A stretch of 64,000 bases of DNA from Epiperipatus broadwayi (taxonomy: Eukaryota > Onychophora > Udeonychophora > Euonychophora > Peripatidae): the NCBI GenBank assembly GCA_028023455.1, contig JAQFVV010000013.1, positions 7,966,411 to 8,030,410 of the forward strand, given 5' to 3'. Positions 12,701-63,718 of this stretch are shown piece after piece. Under the pieces are notes generated by a model. It was not told the DNA's origin. It made no database searches and saw nothing but the letters and a program-made list of their open reading frames with translations. Positions within the stretch are counted from its first letter, which is position 1, and every line of letters begins with the position of its first letter. The position numbers and the translations under genes are program-made.

Positions 12701-15700
12701 ATAAACAAACTTTCAAGACTTTGATTCTTAATTTTCAGTTGTAAAGTATTCATGGTGATATATTTTCAGCTTTATAAACTACAATATATGCTTAGAGTAA
12801 AATCAATAAATACAAAATGAGAGGAATCCCTCTTACAATGGATTTATGGCTGATTGGTTCTTTTCTGGCAGAGTTCTGATTTGTAATTACTCATCCAATA
12901 TAACTTTTTCTGCTATTCGCACTAATGTCTTGTAATTTCCAAATGCCTTAAGCCAACTTACTTGTAAACCCATGTAGGTCTGACAGTAGATCAAGAATTG
13001 TACATTTTTATGATCTTATTTCAAACTAATTGGGCAAGTCAATGAAATTTACTATTATACTTTTATTAATCTTTTTAATAAAAAGTTTGGTGTTGCCTAC
13101 TCTAGTTCTTCCAAACTTTTCTAAAATAACTTAGCAGTTTAGTCATATTTTAAGTAAAACTACTTATCTTAACAGTTTAATAAATTAAACTTCTACTAAT
13201 GAAAACTTTCAAAGTTCTCAAGCACTGAAACTGTCGTAAAATTTAGAAGATTCTTATTGCACTTTTATTCTGAAGATTCTATCTAATTTTAAAAGCCTTG
13301 GATTTTAGTTAAAGGTTTCATCATGTATTATTTATGCAGCTTTACTTTCAATTCTATTTTAGATACACCAAAAATACTAGAAAATAATAAAAGCACATTT
13401 CTTTTTTTTACATTCATCAAGAAAATATTAGAGTAGCCGTTAGTTTGTTAGACTATATAATTTCAGTGTCCACCATATTTTCAATACAAAGTTGCATTCA
13501 GAATCAAAAATCCCCAAGCTTCACATTGATTATCAAAATCTTTGTTACAAGGTTGTGTATTTTAGCCATTTAACATAATCCATGATAAAAATTGAGTAAT
13601 ATTGAGCAATAATTTTTCTATCAAATCAATATATTTATTTGAGGAAAAAGATCTGATAATGTGAGCAGAATGAATTTAGTCAGAACAGCAAATGCTTCGG
13701 ATTGAAATTTGTTTAAAGCAGAGCTTAATTATTGGGTGTAGAGTGGCACCAACTCAGTTGATTTCATTGCATTAACAGTTGTTTTGTGTTGCTTATTTTC
13801 TTAAGCATTATGTTCATTTTACAGCAATGTTATATAAATATAAATAGAGAAGCCTATATATAGATCACAGTATTTTTTATTTAAAAACAAAAACAGAAAA
13901 TTGTCTATATATTAGATATATTTGATCAGTTCTATTCTTCAGCAAAATTTATATGTATAGTAATGGTGGAGGATGGGAATCCATTACCTTCCCCATAAAA
14001 TAACTAATCAATGATGAATAATTATATAAAAGGAATGAGCATAGAATAAATAGAATGAGTATGAAACCAGCAATAACCATATATTAATTATAAATTACAT
14101 CATCCAATATTAAACAAAAGTAATCAAATCCTTAACAATCAATCAACCATCATCCTTGTGACTTGATTTAAGAGGTACATTATAAACAGGCTACTTATCT
14201 AGCCTGTGCCAAACTTAGAGCAAGGTATGTAATTATTATTTGAATGCACATGCTTAGATGTTAAAATATCCACCAGAATATAAATAATGCTAAGACACTA
14301 ATACATGCTGGTCATCATCAATGCTTTGGCCATATAGTACTATTACTGCACTGGCCAACTATAAACTTAATTTTTAATAAAAAATATAGTGATTGGACTT
14401 TAGAGATGACACCTTTGCATCATCCATTTGTCATCTGGATATCCCCAAACACAAGCATAACCCCATACATCCATATAACCATTATGCTGTCTAGAGCTAG
14501 CTCAAGATAATAAGACTAAGAATTGTTGCTGTTAACAAGAGAAAAATAAATATAACAGCTTACTTTACATAATTATACTGGGATAATTTAAAAATCCCTA
14601 TAACCAGCTGTATTGAAAGTCACACATAGTACCAATTTATGTATAACATATCTGGAGAAATAGACATTAACATTGAAATATATTTTAAATAATTATTTGA
14701 TAAACTGACTAATAAAAAATTAAGAAAAATGGCACGAGTAATTCAAAGACATTTTATCCAAAAAAATATAATTTCATATAGTTAAAGTGATTCACTATTT
14801 AATTTGCATTCATTAATTTAATTAACTTTTAATTCATTAAATTATTTCCTGTTGTAATGATAAAAATTGGAAAACTTCATAATCAGATAATCTTTAGATC
14901 AACTAAAAACCTTTTGTTAAATTTTTTTTTGGGGGGAGGGGGTCAGTTGAATAAAAAGAAAAATATCTCGAATAGAAATCTTAAATTTAATAAAAATTAA
15001 ATTCTCTAAAAACCCTTTATACAATTCTGAAGGGAAAATTCAAATGAATTTTTTTTTTTTAAAAAAGTTTCAATTTAAAAATAATAAAATTATTAATATC
15101 AATTGCTCCTGAATTTAAAACCTTTATAAATTTAAATGTAATGTGCACATTAAAGAAAATATCTTTAATCATAATTTTCTTTTCTTTTTGAGTTCGTTAA
15201 TACTTATAATTTCCAGTTTTTGTGTGGCTTTTCTTCTTGAAGGCTTTTGAATTCCAGTCTAATGTACAGTTAATTTTCTCAAAATTTTTGCAGAATATTT
15301 TCAGGTTTCACAGGCTAAATTTATCCATTTTGCAGTCTCATAATTTTCCAGGGCTTCTATATACATGCTCTTGGTTGGAGACAAAGTTTGTTGCAAACTT
15401 CTAATTAGCACATGGTTATCTTCATTTAGAAAATGTTTCTTTTTTAGAGCTAAACTTAGTGTGCTCTTCAACAGCTTGGTTATGACTGGTCTCTCCTTAC
15501 AAGACAGAAAACTGATCTACTCACATCGCTATTTTTTAAACTAACCTGTCCTCCGCCAATCCAATCTTGTCTCCTACATGACAAAATTGTTTAGATACTT
15601 CCCTCTTTTTTTTAGTAATTAAAAAAAAATCCAGTCAGTTTTGAAATTTCTCATTAGTTTTTTTTTTCTGCTAAAAGAAAAAGATAATCAGATTAATTAC

Positions 15701-16620
15701 ATTGGTTTTGAAAACACTGCCTTTTCTTGTGGTGAGATAAAGAGAAAAAACAATTGATTAATTAAAGTAAAATTTTAACAAAAATGTTAAAATCTTAAAT
15801 GTTTTTTTTTTCCTCTCTCTTAAAATTAGAGTTGCTGAATAATTTACTGAAGAGAAAATTATTTTTTCTTAGTACATTTTTCAAAATTAAAATACTGGTA
15901 AATATTAAAATTAGTGAGGAGAAATTCTTTATCCTGTACTTTTAGCTTTCACAAATATTTGTACCACATGAAAATATTCATATTTAAAAAATGTTTGAAA
16001 ATTCTCATAATATCATTTATTAAGATAAATATCTAAATCAAGACTTATTATAAGAATATGGTAAAATTAAATATTATTATTATAAAAAAAAACATGAGAA
16101 AATTAAATATTTCTCCATTAATTAAATAATTCTAAATTTAAGGATCTTGTAATATTGGTATGGGCAGAGTTGGCTACTGTCCACAATATATATTTTTGTT
16201 AACTAATTTACCAACTGCTTTATTAAAAAGCAACATTTTTCAAAGACATCAATAAAAAAAGGAACATTCCTTCCATGATCCATTTTTTACTTAATCAATT
16301 ATATTAATATCTAAACTGTTTAATATATATTGTTTGAAATAATGGTATTATTTTAAAATATGATAGTGAGTGATGTTTGGCAGATATGCCTTATACATAA
16401 AACACTTCTTAATAATTATGTCAGTTAAAATAAACAAACATTAACATGGTATTTTCATTTCTACATTGTGTCAAAACTGCAATACCAATGTGACAGGTAT
16501 TATCTTTATTTGTTCAATTATATATATTTTTTTTTATTTAAGTTTTTCTCCATAAAACATTCAATATTCACGTTTGTTTTTTATTACTATTTTTTTTCTA
16601 AAATATCTTTTTATTTTAAG

Positions 16621-17111
16621 AAAAGAAAGCCAGGAAAAAAGAAGGAAAAGAAAAGAAAAAGAAGAAAAGAAGTTCTGGAGATCGTGATTCAGAAGAACGA
16701 ATATTAAAACCAGAGATAATAAAAAATGATTTGAAAATCTCACATTCAAAAGAAAGAGATTCAAGATCTTATAGAAATAGAATCAACGATATGGATGATA
16801 GCCATGATCAAATGAAACCTCTCAATTATAGTCAAGCAAGTGATGAAAGACATGAAAGAATAAGACCGAGAAATGAAAATTATTATGCTGATAAAGTGTT
16901 CGGTCGAAAAGGCGAAGATAATTATTATAAGAATCCTCTAAAGGAAAGAGGAATCAAAAGATTTGGAGAACCTTCTCGAGAAGCAGATATGAACAGAAAT
17001 TATAATAGAGATAGGAATTGGGTTAATACAAATTGGGACAGAAGACGAGAAATGAACAGGGGTCGTGATAGAAACAGAGAATACTATGATAGAAAAAGAC
17101 CCAGATGGTAA
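16621..17111 (+). CDS. RBMX2: RBMX2-like protein, last coding exon (basic/charged tail)
   Basis: The acceptor TTTTATTTTAAG at 16620 is followed by 491 nt. Two bases complete a codon with the spare base of the 2790 exon, and 163 codons including TAA at 17109-17111 follow. The translation starts with a dense lysine/arginine block, then a charged region rich in Asp, Arg, Glu, Tyr and Asn with RD/RDR repeats (NRDRNW, DRRREMNRGRDRNREYYD), and ends KRPRW. RBMX2 orthologues have long poorly conserved charged C-terminal tails of this character with SR/RD-like repeats. The link to the 2610 exon therefore rests on phase, strand and composition rather than alignable homology. The tail is predicted disordered. 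It probably mediates spliceosome contacts and nuclear localisation (inference). Confidence 0.75.
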
Positions 17112-17193
17112 TTTATTTTACATTTTATAAAAATTAAAAAAAAAAAAAATTATTGTTAAAACTTTTCTTTGCTTACTTTTGAAAACGTTTAAA

Positions 17194-17199
17194 AATAAA
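17194..17199 (+). promoter_or_regulatory. Candidate polyadenylation signal for RBMX2
   Basis: An AATAAA hexamer lies 83 nt after the RBMX2 stop codon, followed by T-rich sequence. Further AATAAA words occur downstream near 17315, 17360 and 17425, so which one is used is not decidable here. Confidence 0.4.
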
Positions 17200-18590
17200 T
17201 TATAATTTTTTACATATTTACTAGAGTAGTTATTTTTTCAGAAGCCTATAGATTATTTTCATTAAAAAATAGTTCAGTTCAAATTTATGAATACAAATAT
17301 CACAATATTGCAAATGAATAAATATAAGTGTATTATAATAAGTTTGAAATCTTTAGCTAAATAAATATTTTTTTAAAATCTAGAAAGATTGGGTAGTAAC
17401 ATCTAGTTGGTAAGAACTTTAAAATAAATCTTCATGCATATTTGAACAAAGGTTGTTATTGAAGCTATTAAATTGTCAAAGAACACAGTGAAAAGATGAG
17501 ATTATATCTAAATATGATTGCAAAGTTTATAACAAGAATAACTGCTGATTTGAAAATTGATGATGAAATCATTGATAGTTTCTACTTACTTGAATTATTC
17601 ATCAGTAGCAAAAGATTTTGGCATTTAAAGTTTTTAAATAGCAGGGATATATCACTAATATTTTCTGTGTTTCTCTAAGAATGTGAAAGTTGGTAGTAAA
17701 AAAAAAAAGTAAAATAAGGGATGGATGATTTTGAAGTGGAACATCGTGGAAGACATTTAAGAATATAATGGGCAGCAAGGAAAACAAATATTAAGTAATC
17801 AGATTATATTCAACTTTCAAATGCAAATTAAGAGTTGAAATTGCTTAATTTTTGTTGAGATAATCCCATTTTGGAGAAATATCGTTCTTATATTTGCCAG
17901 GATTCAATGGTGGCTTGGCAGCATATAATGGTTTTTATTGGAAATCAGGCATACAACCAATGAAGGATGCTGTAATCAAGCCATATTTTGTTGTTAAATG
18001 TAATCCCATTGATATTCATTAATCCTTAAAACATCCTAATTATTATTATTATGCAATCATTCAATGTCAACCATTATTATTAATGATAATCGAATGCTCA
18101 AACATAATTATCTTTTGGAATGAAACTTTTTGTAGCCATAAAACCTAATTTCCAGGGATCACTTATATTTTCTTCCAGCACCTCAACACGCTTGTAATTT
18201 TTTAAAATTGTTAATGTAACTTGATAATATTTACTCATGATAAGTTTTCACATTTATAAAATGCTTTTAATGAAAATACACAAGTATTATATGTATAGTA
18301 ATATTAAATTGAAAATAGATAAATAAAAATTCTTAAGATCTTTAAACAAAATTAAAAAAATCAAAATATCTGTTGAAACAAATTCACCATATAATATCTC
18401 TCTTATATTATTATGTACATATAATATGAATTAATGAGAATGTAATGCATTATTCTTCTATTAAAAAGCATTACTCTATCTTTTTGATTGAAACATTTTC
18501 TTATTATAGTCAGTCTATTCTTTCTTTGAAATACTAAATCACAATTCTAAATATACTAAAATCTCAAGATTTTAGAGGAATGAGTGACAT
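17200..18590. other. Intergenic AT-rich sequence
   Basis: No gene is supportable. A short open frame at 17496-17678 has no recognised domain. The stretch may contain relics of old elements but nothing I can name. Confidence 0.5.
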
Positions 18591-18594
18591 AACT

Positions 18595-20090
18595 TTCATT
18601 ATCTCTATCACCATCATCATCAACCATTATCAATCCACTGCAGGATGAAGGTCTCCAAGTTCAATCCATCTTCTCCGATCTTTAGCTTCTCTTCTCCATA
18701 TTACTCCTGCACATTTTCTTATTTCATCAATCCATCTCACGTGGTCTTTTTCTGGATCTTTTACAATCTCTTGGAATCCAGTTTAAGATTTTAATTGTCC
18801 ATCTATTATCATCTCTTCCAGCAATGTGTCCAGCCCGACTCCAGTCTTTTAATTTTCTCAATGAGGTCAGTAGCACCTGTTTGTTCTCTTACCCATATAT
18901 TGTGTTTTCGATCTCTTCTTGTTACTCCCAACATGCATCTCTCCATACTTCTTTGAGTGGTCTGAAATCTGTATTGCTCTTCTATTAAGTGTCCAAGTCT
19001 CAGATCGATAAGAACTGATAAAACACATTTATTAAAAATCTTCCTTTTCAAACACATAGGCATATTTCCTTTTAGTATCAAGTTATTTCTACCAAAAGCA
19101 CTCCAACCAAGTTTAATTCTATGATTAATTTCATCCATTATGTTTCCATATGTATTAATAATCAGACCAAGGTATTTGTAGCTGTTAACTTCTTATAACT
19201 CATCATAATCTTTATTTTCATATTTTGAGAAAATCCATTAAACATTACTTTAGTCTTTTTAACATTTATTTTTAGTCCTACTTTCATTTGATAACTCCTG
19301 CAACTCTAAAGCATTATTTGCAAAAATATCTACATCATCTGCAAAATCTAAATGACTTAAATAATCTGCATTTACGTTCACTCCTTTAGCTTCCCATTTT
19401 AATCCACAAAATACTTGCAGCACTGCTGTAAAATGTTTTGGAGACCTGTCCTACACCCATCTCAATGTTGACTGTCCTAGTATCATTATGTAATCTAACT
19501 GTTGCAGTTGCATTTTTATAAATATTCTTTAAAATATGACAATATCCTGGATCTAATCATCCAATGCTTTAATCACTGAAGACATGTTTATAGAATCAAA
19601 TGCCTTTTCATTGTCTACAAATCTAAAGCATAATGACAATTTATATATATTCATTTGTCCTTTCTATAACTTCTCTCAATACTTGGATATGATCTACTGT
19701 ACTAAAACCACTTTTAAATCCAGCTTGTTCTCTTGGTTGGTGGAAATTCAATGTTCTCTGTAGACGAGTTGTAATTATCTTGATAAAAATTTTGTATAAA
19801 ACTGATAAAGGACTGATAGGTCTGTAATTTCTAATATCTTCTTTATCACCTTTTTTAAATAATAATATTAATACTGCATTCTTCCAATCATCTGGTACAT
19901 CTTTATCATTTAGACATTTGGTATATAATTTTGCTAAATTTTTTTCTATTTCTTCACCTGCTTCTTTTAATATATTTTATAATTCCAACATTAGATGGAG
20001 CCTTTCATTTTTCATACATTTAATTGCATGTCTCACTTCTTCATTCAAAATTCTGGGCAATTCCGAAGATTATCTCCATATGAATCAGTA
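18595..20090 (-). mobile_element. RTE/BovB-like LINE, 3' half of reverse transcriptase, decayed
   Basis: On the - strand from about 20060 the broken translation gives EEVRHAIKCMKNE, DDWKNAVLILLFKKGDKEDI then RNYRPLSVLYKIFIKIITTR, then QPREQAGFKSGFSTVDHIQV and a catalytic-region FVDNEKAFDSIN. The only long open piece (18809-19138) reads RIKLGWSAFGRNN and later TTQRSMERCMLGVTRRDRK, the classic RTE C-terminal domain. It then closes near 18640 with GDLHPAVD and a stop. The element ends in a short TGATGATGATGG-type repeat typical of RTE tails. Several stops and frameshifts, including one in the region that should carry the YADD box, mark it as dead. The 5' endonuclease domain is missing, consistent with 5' truncation on insertion. 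Confidence 0.85.
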
Positions 20091-20329
20091 TTTGAGAAAT
20101 ATTTTGCTATGTAAACCTAGATCTAGTTTTACATTTAAGTTTGTTGCTAAGTCCAAGTTGAAAAGTTTAGTTATTGACATAATCATCCCTGTTGCTGTGG
20201 TAAGAAAATTGTCTTCAACCTACTCTAGAATCTCCTACTATACGCTTGAACAATCAATGAATACCAAATGGTATAGAATTATAAAATCTCTACCTCCAGA
20301 CTAGTTTCTAACTTTTGCTTTTGTCAGTG

Positions 20330-20530
20330 AAGATTAGGATTTAAAGCTGGAATTAATATACTTATGCATCTAATAGCCATCTTTTATTTCTTTATTCTAT
20401 TCATGCTAATGTTCTGAAATTAAAGAAAAAAAAAACAAGTTTTAAACTCTGGTTATTAGCCTGAATAGTATAAAGGAATAAAAAGTGATTAGTAGATGCA
20501 TTAGTTCCAGCTTTGAATCCTAGTTTTTCT
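20330..20530. repeat. Imperfect palindrome, about 95-nt arms
   Basis: The left arm contains GATTTAAAGCTGGAATTAAT and TATGCATCTAATAG. The right arm (to about 20528) carries the reverse complement of these with scattered differences: GATGCATTAGTTCCAGCTTT, then GAATCCTAG. The centre is A-rich near 20430. It probably represents a foldback or MITE-like insertion. No coding capacity is present. Confidence 0.65.
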
Positions 20531-21229
20531 CTAGCTCTTGAAAGTGTATGAATAAGTACATGAGAAAATCATATAATAAGATCCTCCATGCTGACCATTG
20601 TTGGAATGTTGACTCTTAGGATTCACATTTTTCTCCCACTATAGGGATTTTTTTTTTTTTGCATTTGAAATAATAAAATAACACCAAAGAATAACTGAGG
20701 ATTATGTGGTTAATCTATTCCTATTTGCCATATTCGCAACTCAATTTTGTGGCTGTCTATTTTAACAGATAAATAACCATTTTAAAAGAAAGATCTTTTT
20801 AAAAAATTGTGATAATGTATTCAGGGGATATGGGAGTAGTCTTTTTCAAAAATGTATTTTTAAATAACGTAATTAGAAATCAGTATATACAAATTACTTT
20901 TTAGACTAGGGGTTTTTTCTTCTTATATTTTATATTGTAGACACTTGAGCAATATGCTTTTTCTTATGAAAAAAAAAATGTTATAACAGATAATTCTAAT
21001 TTATTTTAATCATTATAAGATGATTAATAACCTAATGACTCAAACCCTTCACATGCAAGCAAACATATCATCATACTTAATTCTTTAAACTCTATATTGT
21101 GGACTTTAGGTGTAATCTTTCAAATCACATATATGATCTATTAGTCTATCTCTTAGAATTAGGCAATGGTGAAATCTTATTTCATTGTCTAATTGAATAA
21201 TTATGTGATTGACTGTGACTAGAAAAAAA
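20531..21229. other. Intergenic sequence without recognisable feature
   Basis: AT-rich sequence. I see no gene, RNA gene or paired repeat. Confidence 0.5.
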
Positions 21230-21237
21230 GTATTGTT

Positions 21238-22305
21238 GGTAGTGTTCTAATCTATTGTGTCAGCCACTTGATGATGTTGATGCTAAGCAAAAACACCTTG
21301 ATATAACATTCCCGGGCCAGCGATTCTATAGAACTACAATTTCCATAAAATTGAAAAAATTCAAACAAAATATAAAAATGTAAGCAGACTTTTTGAACTT
21401 TATGGGACAGTAATTAATCAGAGACTGTTTTTTGTGTGTGTCGATAAATAATTACATTACTTTCGAATAGCAAATAATAGTACATTAGAGACTTTTTTGG
21501 ACAGTAATTCAAACAAAATTTTACAATGAAAGCCGACTTTGACTTTTTTGGGACAGTAATTAATGAGTGGTATTTTTTGTGTGTGTGCATATAAAAAATT
21601 ACGTTACTTTTTTAATAATAAATAATGGTAAATATAGTGGATCAGAAAAGTTACGGTACTTTTTTAATAAAAAATAAATTTTACCCTTTTTTGGACAGTA
21701 ATTAGTCAGACACTGTGTTTTGGGGGAAGTAAATTAGATTGCAATTTACCCACTAAAGTTAATAATTATAACAAACTATTAAAATGAAATCAGACTCCGG
21801 TGTCTGGCAATTGCCAATTTTCAGAGTTCGAAGTAGCCATCTTCTTTGTCTTGGACGATTTCGTTACTTTCATCGGGATTTTTGAAATAGTGCTGTGCCG
21901 CACCCTAAATCCAATTTGTGAGGGTTACACAGTCCTGATGGAACAGTGACGACACTGTTAAAACTGTTAGAAGGTACCAGTAGGTCAGTTCACATGAAAA
22001 AAAAAAGTTGAACTTGAAAAGTTAAATTATTTAGATATGATGCAGTCAACACACCCTCACATGATACTGTAGCAAAAATAGACAAGCCTGCATTACAATA
22101 AAGTGCATAACACAAGGCATTTTTCTGTGTTTTTAGCATAGAAAATAAGCCACAGCGGTAGCCGGCAGCCGACTAAACAGACTCTTTCTGGGTGTTATTG
22201 TAGAAAGCAGGCTATCTGCTTGGCTGCGGCTGCAGAAATTGCATTTTCCAGCAATTTAGCTAGAATAGCGCCATCAAGCGGCTGACACGAAAGAACAGAA
22301 TACTC
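21238..22305. mobile_element. Merlin-related non-autonomous DNA element M1
   Basis: Terminal inverted repeats are recognisable: the left end has GTGTCAGCCACTTGATG and the right end, reverse-complemented, GTGTCAGCCGCTTGATGGCG. The flanks GTATTGTT (21230-21237) and GTATTTTT (22306-22313) match at 7 of 8 bases, fitting the 8-9 bp duplications of Merlin elements. The interior is non-coding, with repeated blocks around GGACAGTAATTAATCAGA, followed by a more GC-rich block shared with M2 and an additional 200-bp GC-rich segment that M2 lacks. It is assigned to Merlin because its subterminal sequence matches the element at 26482 that still encodes an ISXO2-type transposase. Confidence 0.75.
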
Positions 22306-22313
22306 GTATTTTT

Positions 22314-24847
22314 TTGTGATGATTTCTCCAGTGTTTCAATTCTTTGAGTAATTGACAAAAAAAAAAACCCATTTGCTATAAGAGTTCATATAATTAAATG
22401 TTTTTGAAGTGAGCACTAATCTATATAGTCTTGCTTTACCATGATCTGAAATACAAAGTTCCATTACTGATCCTAGGATAAATTATAAATGAGTCTTCTT
22501 TTTTGGGAGAAGGGGATGGTAATTCTTTATACACATAATTAAGTATATAGACACAAAATTTATAAAAGATATTTTATTAGGAATATAGTTATAACATAAA
22601 ACCATTTATCACATTCAGCTTCCACTGCTCTCCTGAGTATACCTTCAAGGATGAGATTACACCTGACAATTATTAGTGAGATCTTTGCTTCAGTAAAATA
22701 TGCAGTTTTCTTCAAATTCTTTTGAAATGATCATGAGATCAACTGGGAGCACCATTTTTTTATTGCTTCAAAATTACTTTTTCAAAAAATATGGCAGTTA
22801 GAAATTAACCTTAGTAATTTCTCTTTTTTTATTCCTTAAAATTGTAACAAAATACAAAACTGCCTTAAAAATGACTGCAACCTTATATAAAAATCAATGA
22901 ATTTCTGTAAAAAAAAATTTCCATTATGGATAATTTAAAATAATAATTTGAAGAAAAAAGCATTAACATTAGTTGAACATTTTTCATATTGAAACAATAA
23001 TATAAATTTCATCTATATATACAACATAGACTGAGAAAGTTAATAAATTACAGAGTTAATCCTGCACATTCCTATTATTATATTTAATTATATCCATAGT
23101 TCATTAACCTTCTTAGTCTGTATTACATATACATATAACACTGTTTTAATTATTATATATATATATATGTACATTAAACAAATTTCCCAATTCATAAAGT
23201 TCAAATTAAGTTTACATAAATATCAGTTTTAAGAGAATCTAGTAGAACTCAAATAAATTTAAAAATATATTTTTTTGGAATAGTTATAGCAAAGTAAAAG
23301 AAAATATCACACAAATTTACCAATTATGTTAAAATTTTAAAAAATTATCTAAGGTGCACAAACCATTTATATTCACATTTTTTAACAATTTATAACAATC
23401 AGTGAATTCTCCACACAAAATTATTAAATAAGAAAATAATCAATATAGAAAGAATTCTATAGCATTTTCTCTTCTTTAAATTTGCAATTATAAATAATGC
23501 CACATTTAAATGTTATTTATGATAAATTTCTGAAAAATATTAATTTATAATTTAATTTACTTTCAACTAATTATAAAGAATTATCAAAGTCTACTGGTTA
23601 AAGAAAAAAAAAATTTTTTTAATAAAAAAAATCATTTAAATGGAAATAAATTTTAATTACATTATGAAAATTTATTTTATTTGATAAGTTTATAATGTCT
23701 CTTACACATTTCTTTAATTATTAACATAATAATTAAATCTATTGCCCTCAGAATATATATAATTGTTTTTTTAAATATAAAAATTTATTAGTTTTTGTCT
23801 TAAAAATTGATTCTATAGAAGTTACTAATTAATTTCATAATAATGCCATCATTATTTTGAAGCATCATTTTTTTTTCTACCATAGTAAATCAAATTATTG
23901 GAGACAAAATTAATTTATCACAAATAATCAGATAAATCTGTTCTCAATAAAAAGCAGATAAAATAGATATTTGGGAATAGGGCAAAAATATTTGATCATC
24001 TTATAGAACCAAAAAAAGAAATATAAATTATAATTATTTATATTAATGGATATTGGTAATTTTTAATAATTATTACCAAATAAATTGTAAATATAGCTGT
24101 AACATTAATGTACAATATATATATAAATTGAAAATATATGTATTTGTGATAAAGGATAGCCTTTATCATGAATTAAACTTTTTGAAAAGGTAAGAGTGAG
24201 TTATTCCAACATCTGTGCCATTTGATAAACTAATGGGCGGTATTTAAGAGATTCTCATAAAACTGTCTTAAAAAAAAATACTAAAGCATTTTTCTTAAGG
24301 AAAAAAAATAAATGGGTAAAAAAATATATAATTTTCTCCAAATGAATAAAATATACTAACTTTGCAAAAATCAGAGAATTTTTCTAAAATGAATTATTAA
24401 GAAATAATATTTCTTTTTTAAAATAATAATTGTGTGTTTGTAATTATTGCAACATTTTCTTAAAATTGAAATGGCTGCTACAGATTAACAACAAACAGTT
24501 TGTCTTAAATGCTTAACATTTCAACAAAATAAATAACATCTAGAAATGCATAAACATTAACAGAATAGACATCAACATAATCACATCATAAAAATACTTA
24601 AAAATATATAGAAATAAACATCTATTTTTTTTTTTTTAAATAATTTTCTATTTGCTATCTAACCATGTTGACCAGCGTCTTGAGTAGCAGAGGATAAACA
24701 ACATCCTGTTAGTTACTAAGGCAACAAAATGACACAGATTATCTATATCCTGTTACTAAGGCAACAAAATGACACAGATTAGGTTTCCAAAGTATTACTC
24801 TTCTAGTCATCATATGATTCGCAAGTGCAGAAATGCAATCAAAACAA
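22314..24847. other. Intergenic/3' flanking sequence of NALCN
   Basis: AT-rich and non-coding, lying between the two converging genes. The part nearest 24850 may belong to the NALCN 3' untranslated region. A small direct duplication lies at 24704-24781. No other feature is supportable. Confidence 0.5.
24704..24781. repeat. Tandem duplication, about 2 x 38 bp
   Basis: Two copies share ACTAAGGCAACAAAATGACA followed by CAGATTA, with a few inserted bases in the first unit. It lies just downstream of the NALCN gene. Confidence 0.85.
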
Positions 24848-25106
24848 TTTAATATAAATGTACAATACGAAATAAAAAAGTTTCTTCTAGAACTCTGAAT
24901 TCAAAACATCATCTGTACTGGTTAAAAAAAAAGTCTTTCACCAAAGATATCCGACTCGAAAGTCAATAGTCGAGATATGTTTGCCAGAGGTGTGTATGTG
25001 CAGTGTTAGTGCTTTAATAGTGAAAGGTAGAATTTGTGATGGGGATTGTGTGTAATAATAGATGAAAGCTGCCAGTCCAGATAGGTGTAATCTGGCTGGT
25101 GCTGTT
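24848..25106 (-). promoter_or_regulatory. Probable NALCN 3' UTR with candidate poly(A) signals
   Basis: Directly after the NALCN stop the sequence remains noticeably less AT-rich to about 24940, as expected for transcribed UTR. On the - strand ATTAAA variants of the poly(A) signal lie at 25013-25018 and 24848-24853. Transcript evidence would be needed to choose between them. Confidence 0.35.

Positions 25107-63718
<38,612 letters not shown>

Larger units (their letters stand above)
2791..16620 (+). other. RBMX2: RBMX2 intron, 13.8 kb
   Basis: This intron is inferred from matched splice phases (one base left at 2790, two bases taken at 16621). It contains a degenerate coding-like patch (3260-3870), an antisense CR1-like LINE (about 3873-8470) and two short tandem duplications (8782 and 9559). 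From about 9720 to 16620 I see only AT-rich sequence with no supportable gene. A short intermediate exon of length divisible by three cannot be excluded. Confidence 0.75.

Noticed and set aside
16561-16764. Open frame antisense to the RBMX2 last exon
   Set aside because: Phe/Leu-rich shadow of the lysine-rich exon.
19918-20304. 128-aa open frame on + strand
   Set aside because: Mostly antisense to the RTE reverse-transcriptase relic and then intergenic; no domain.
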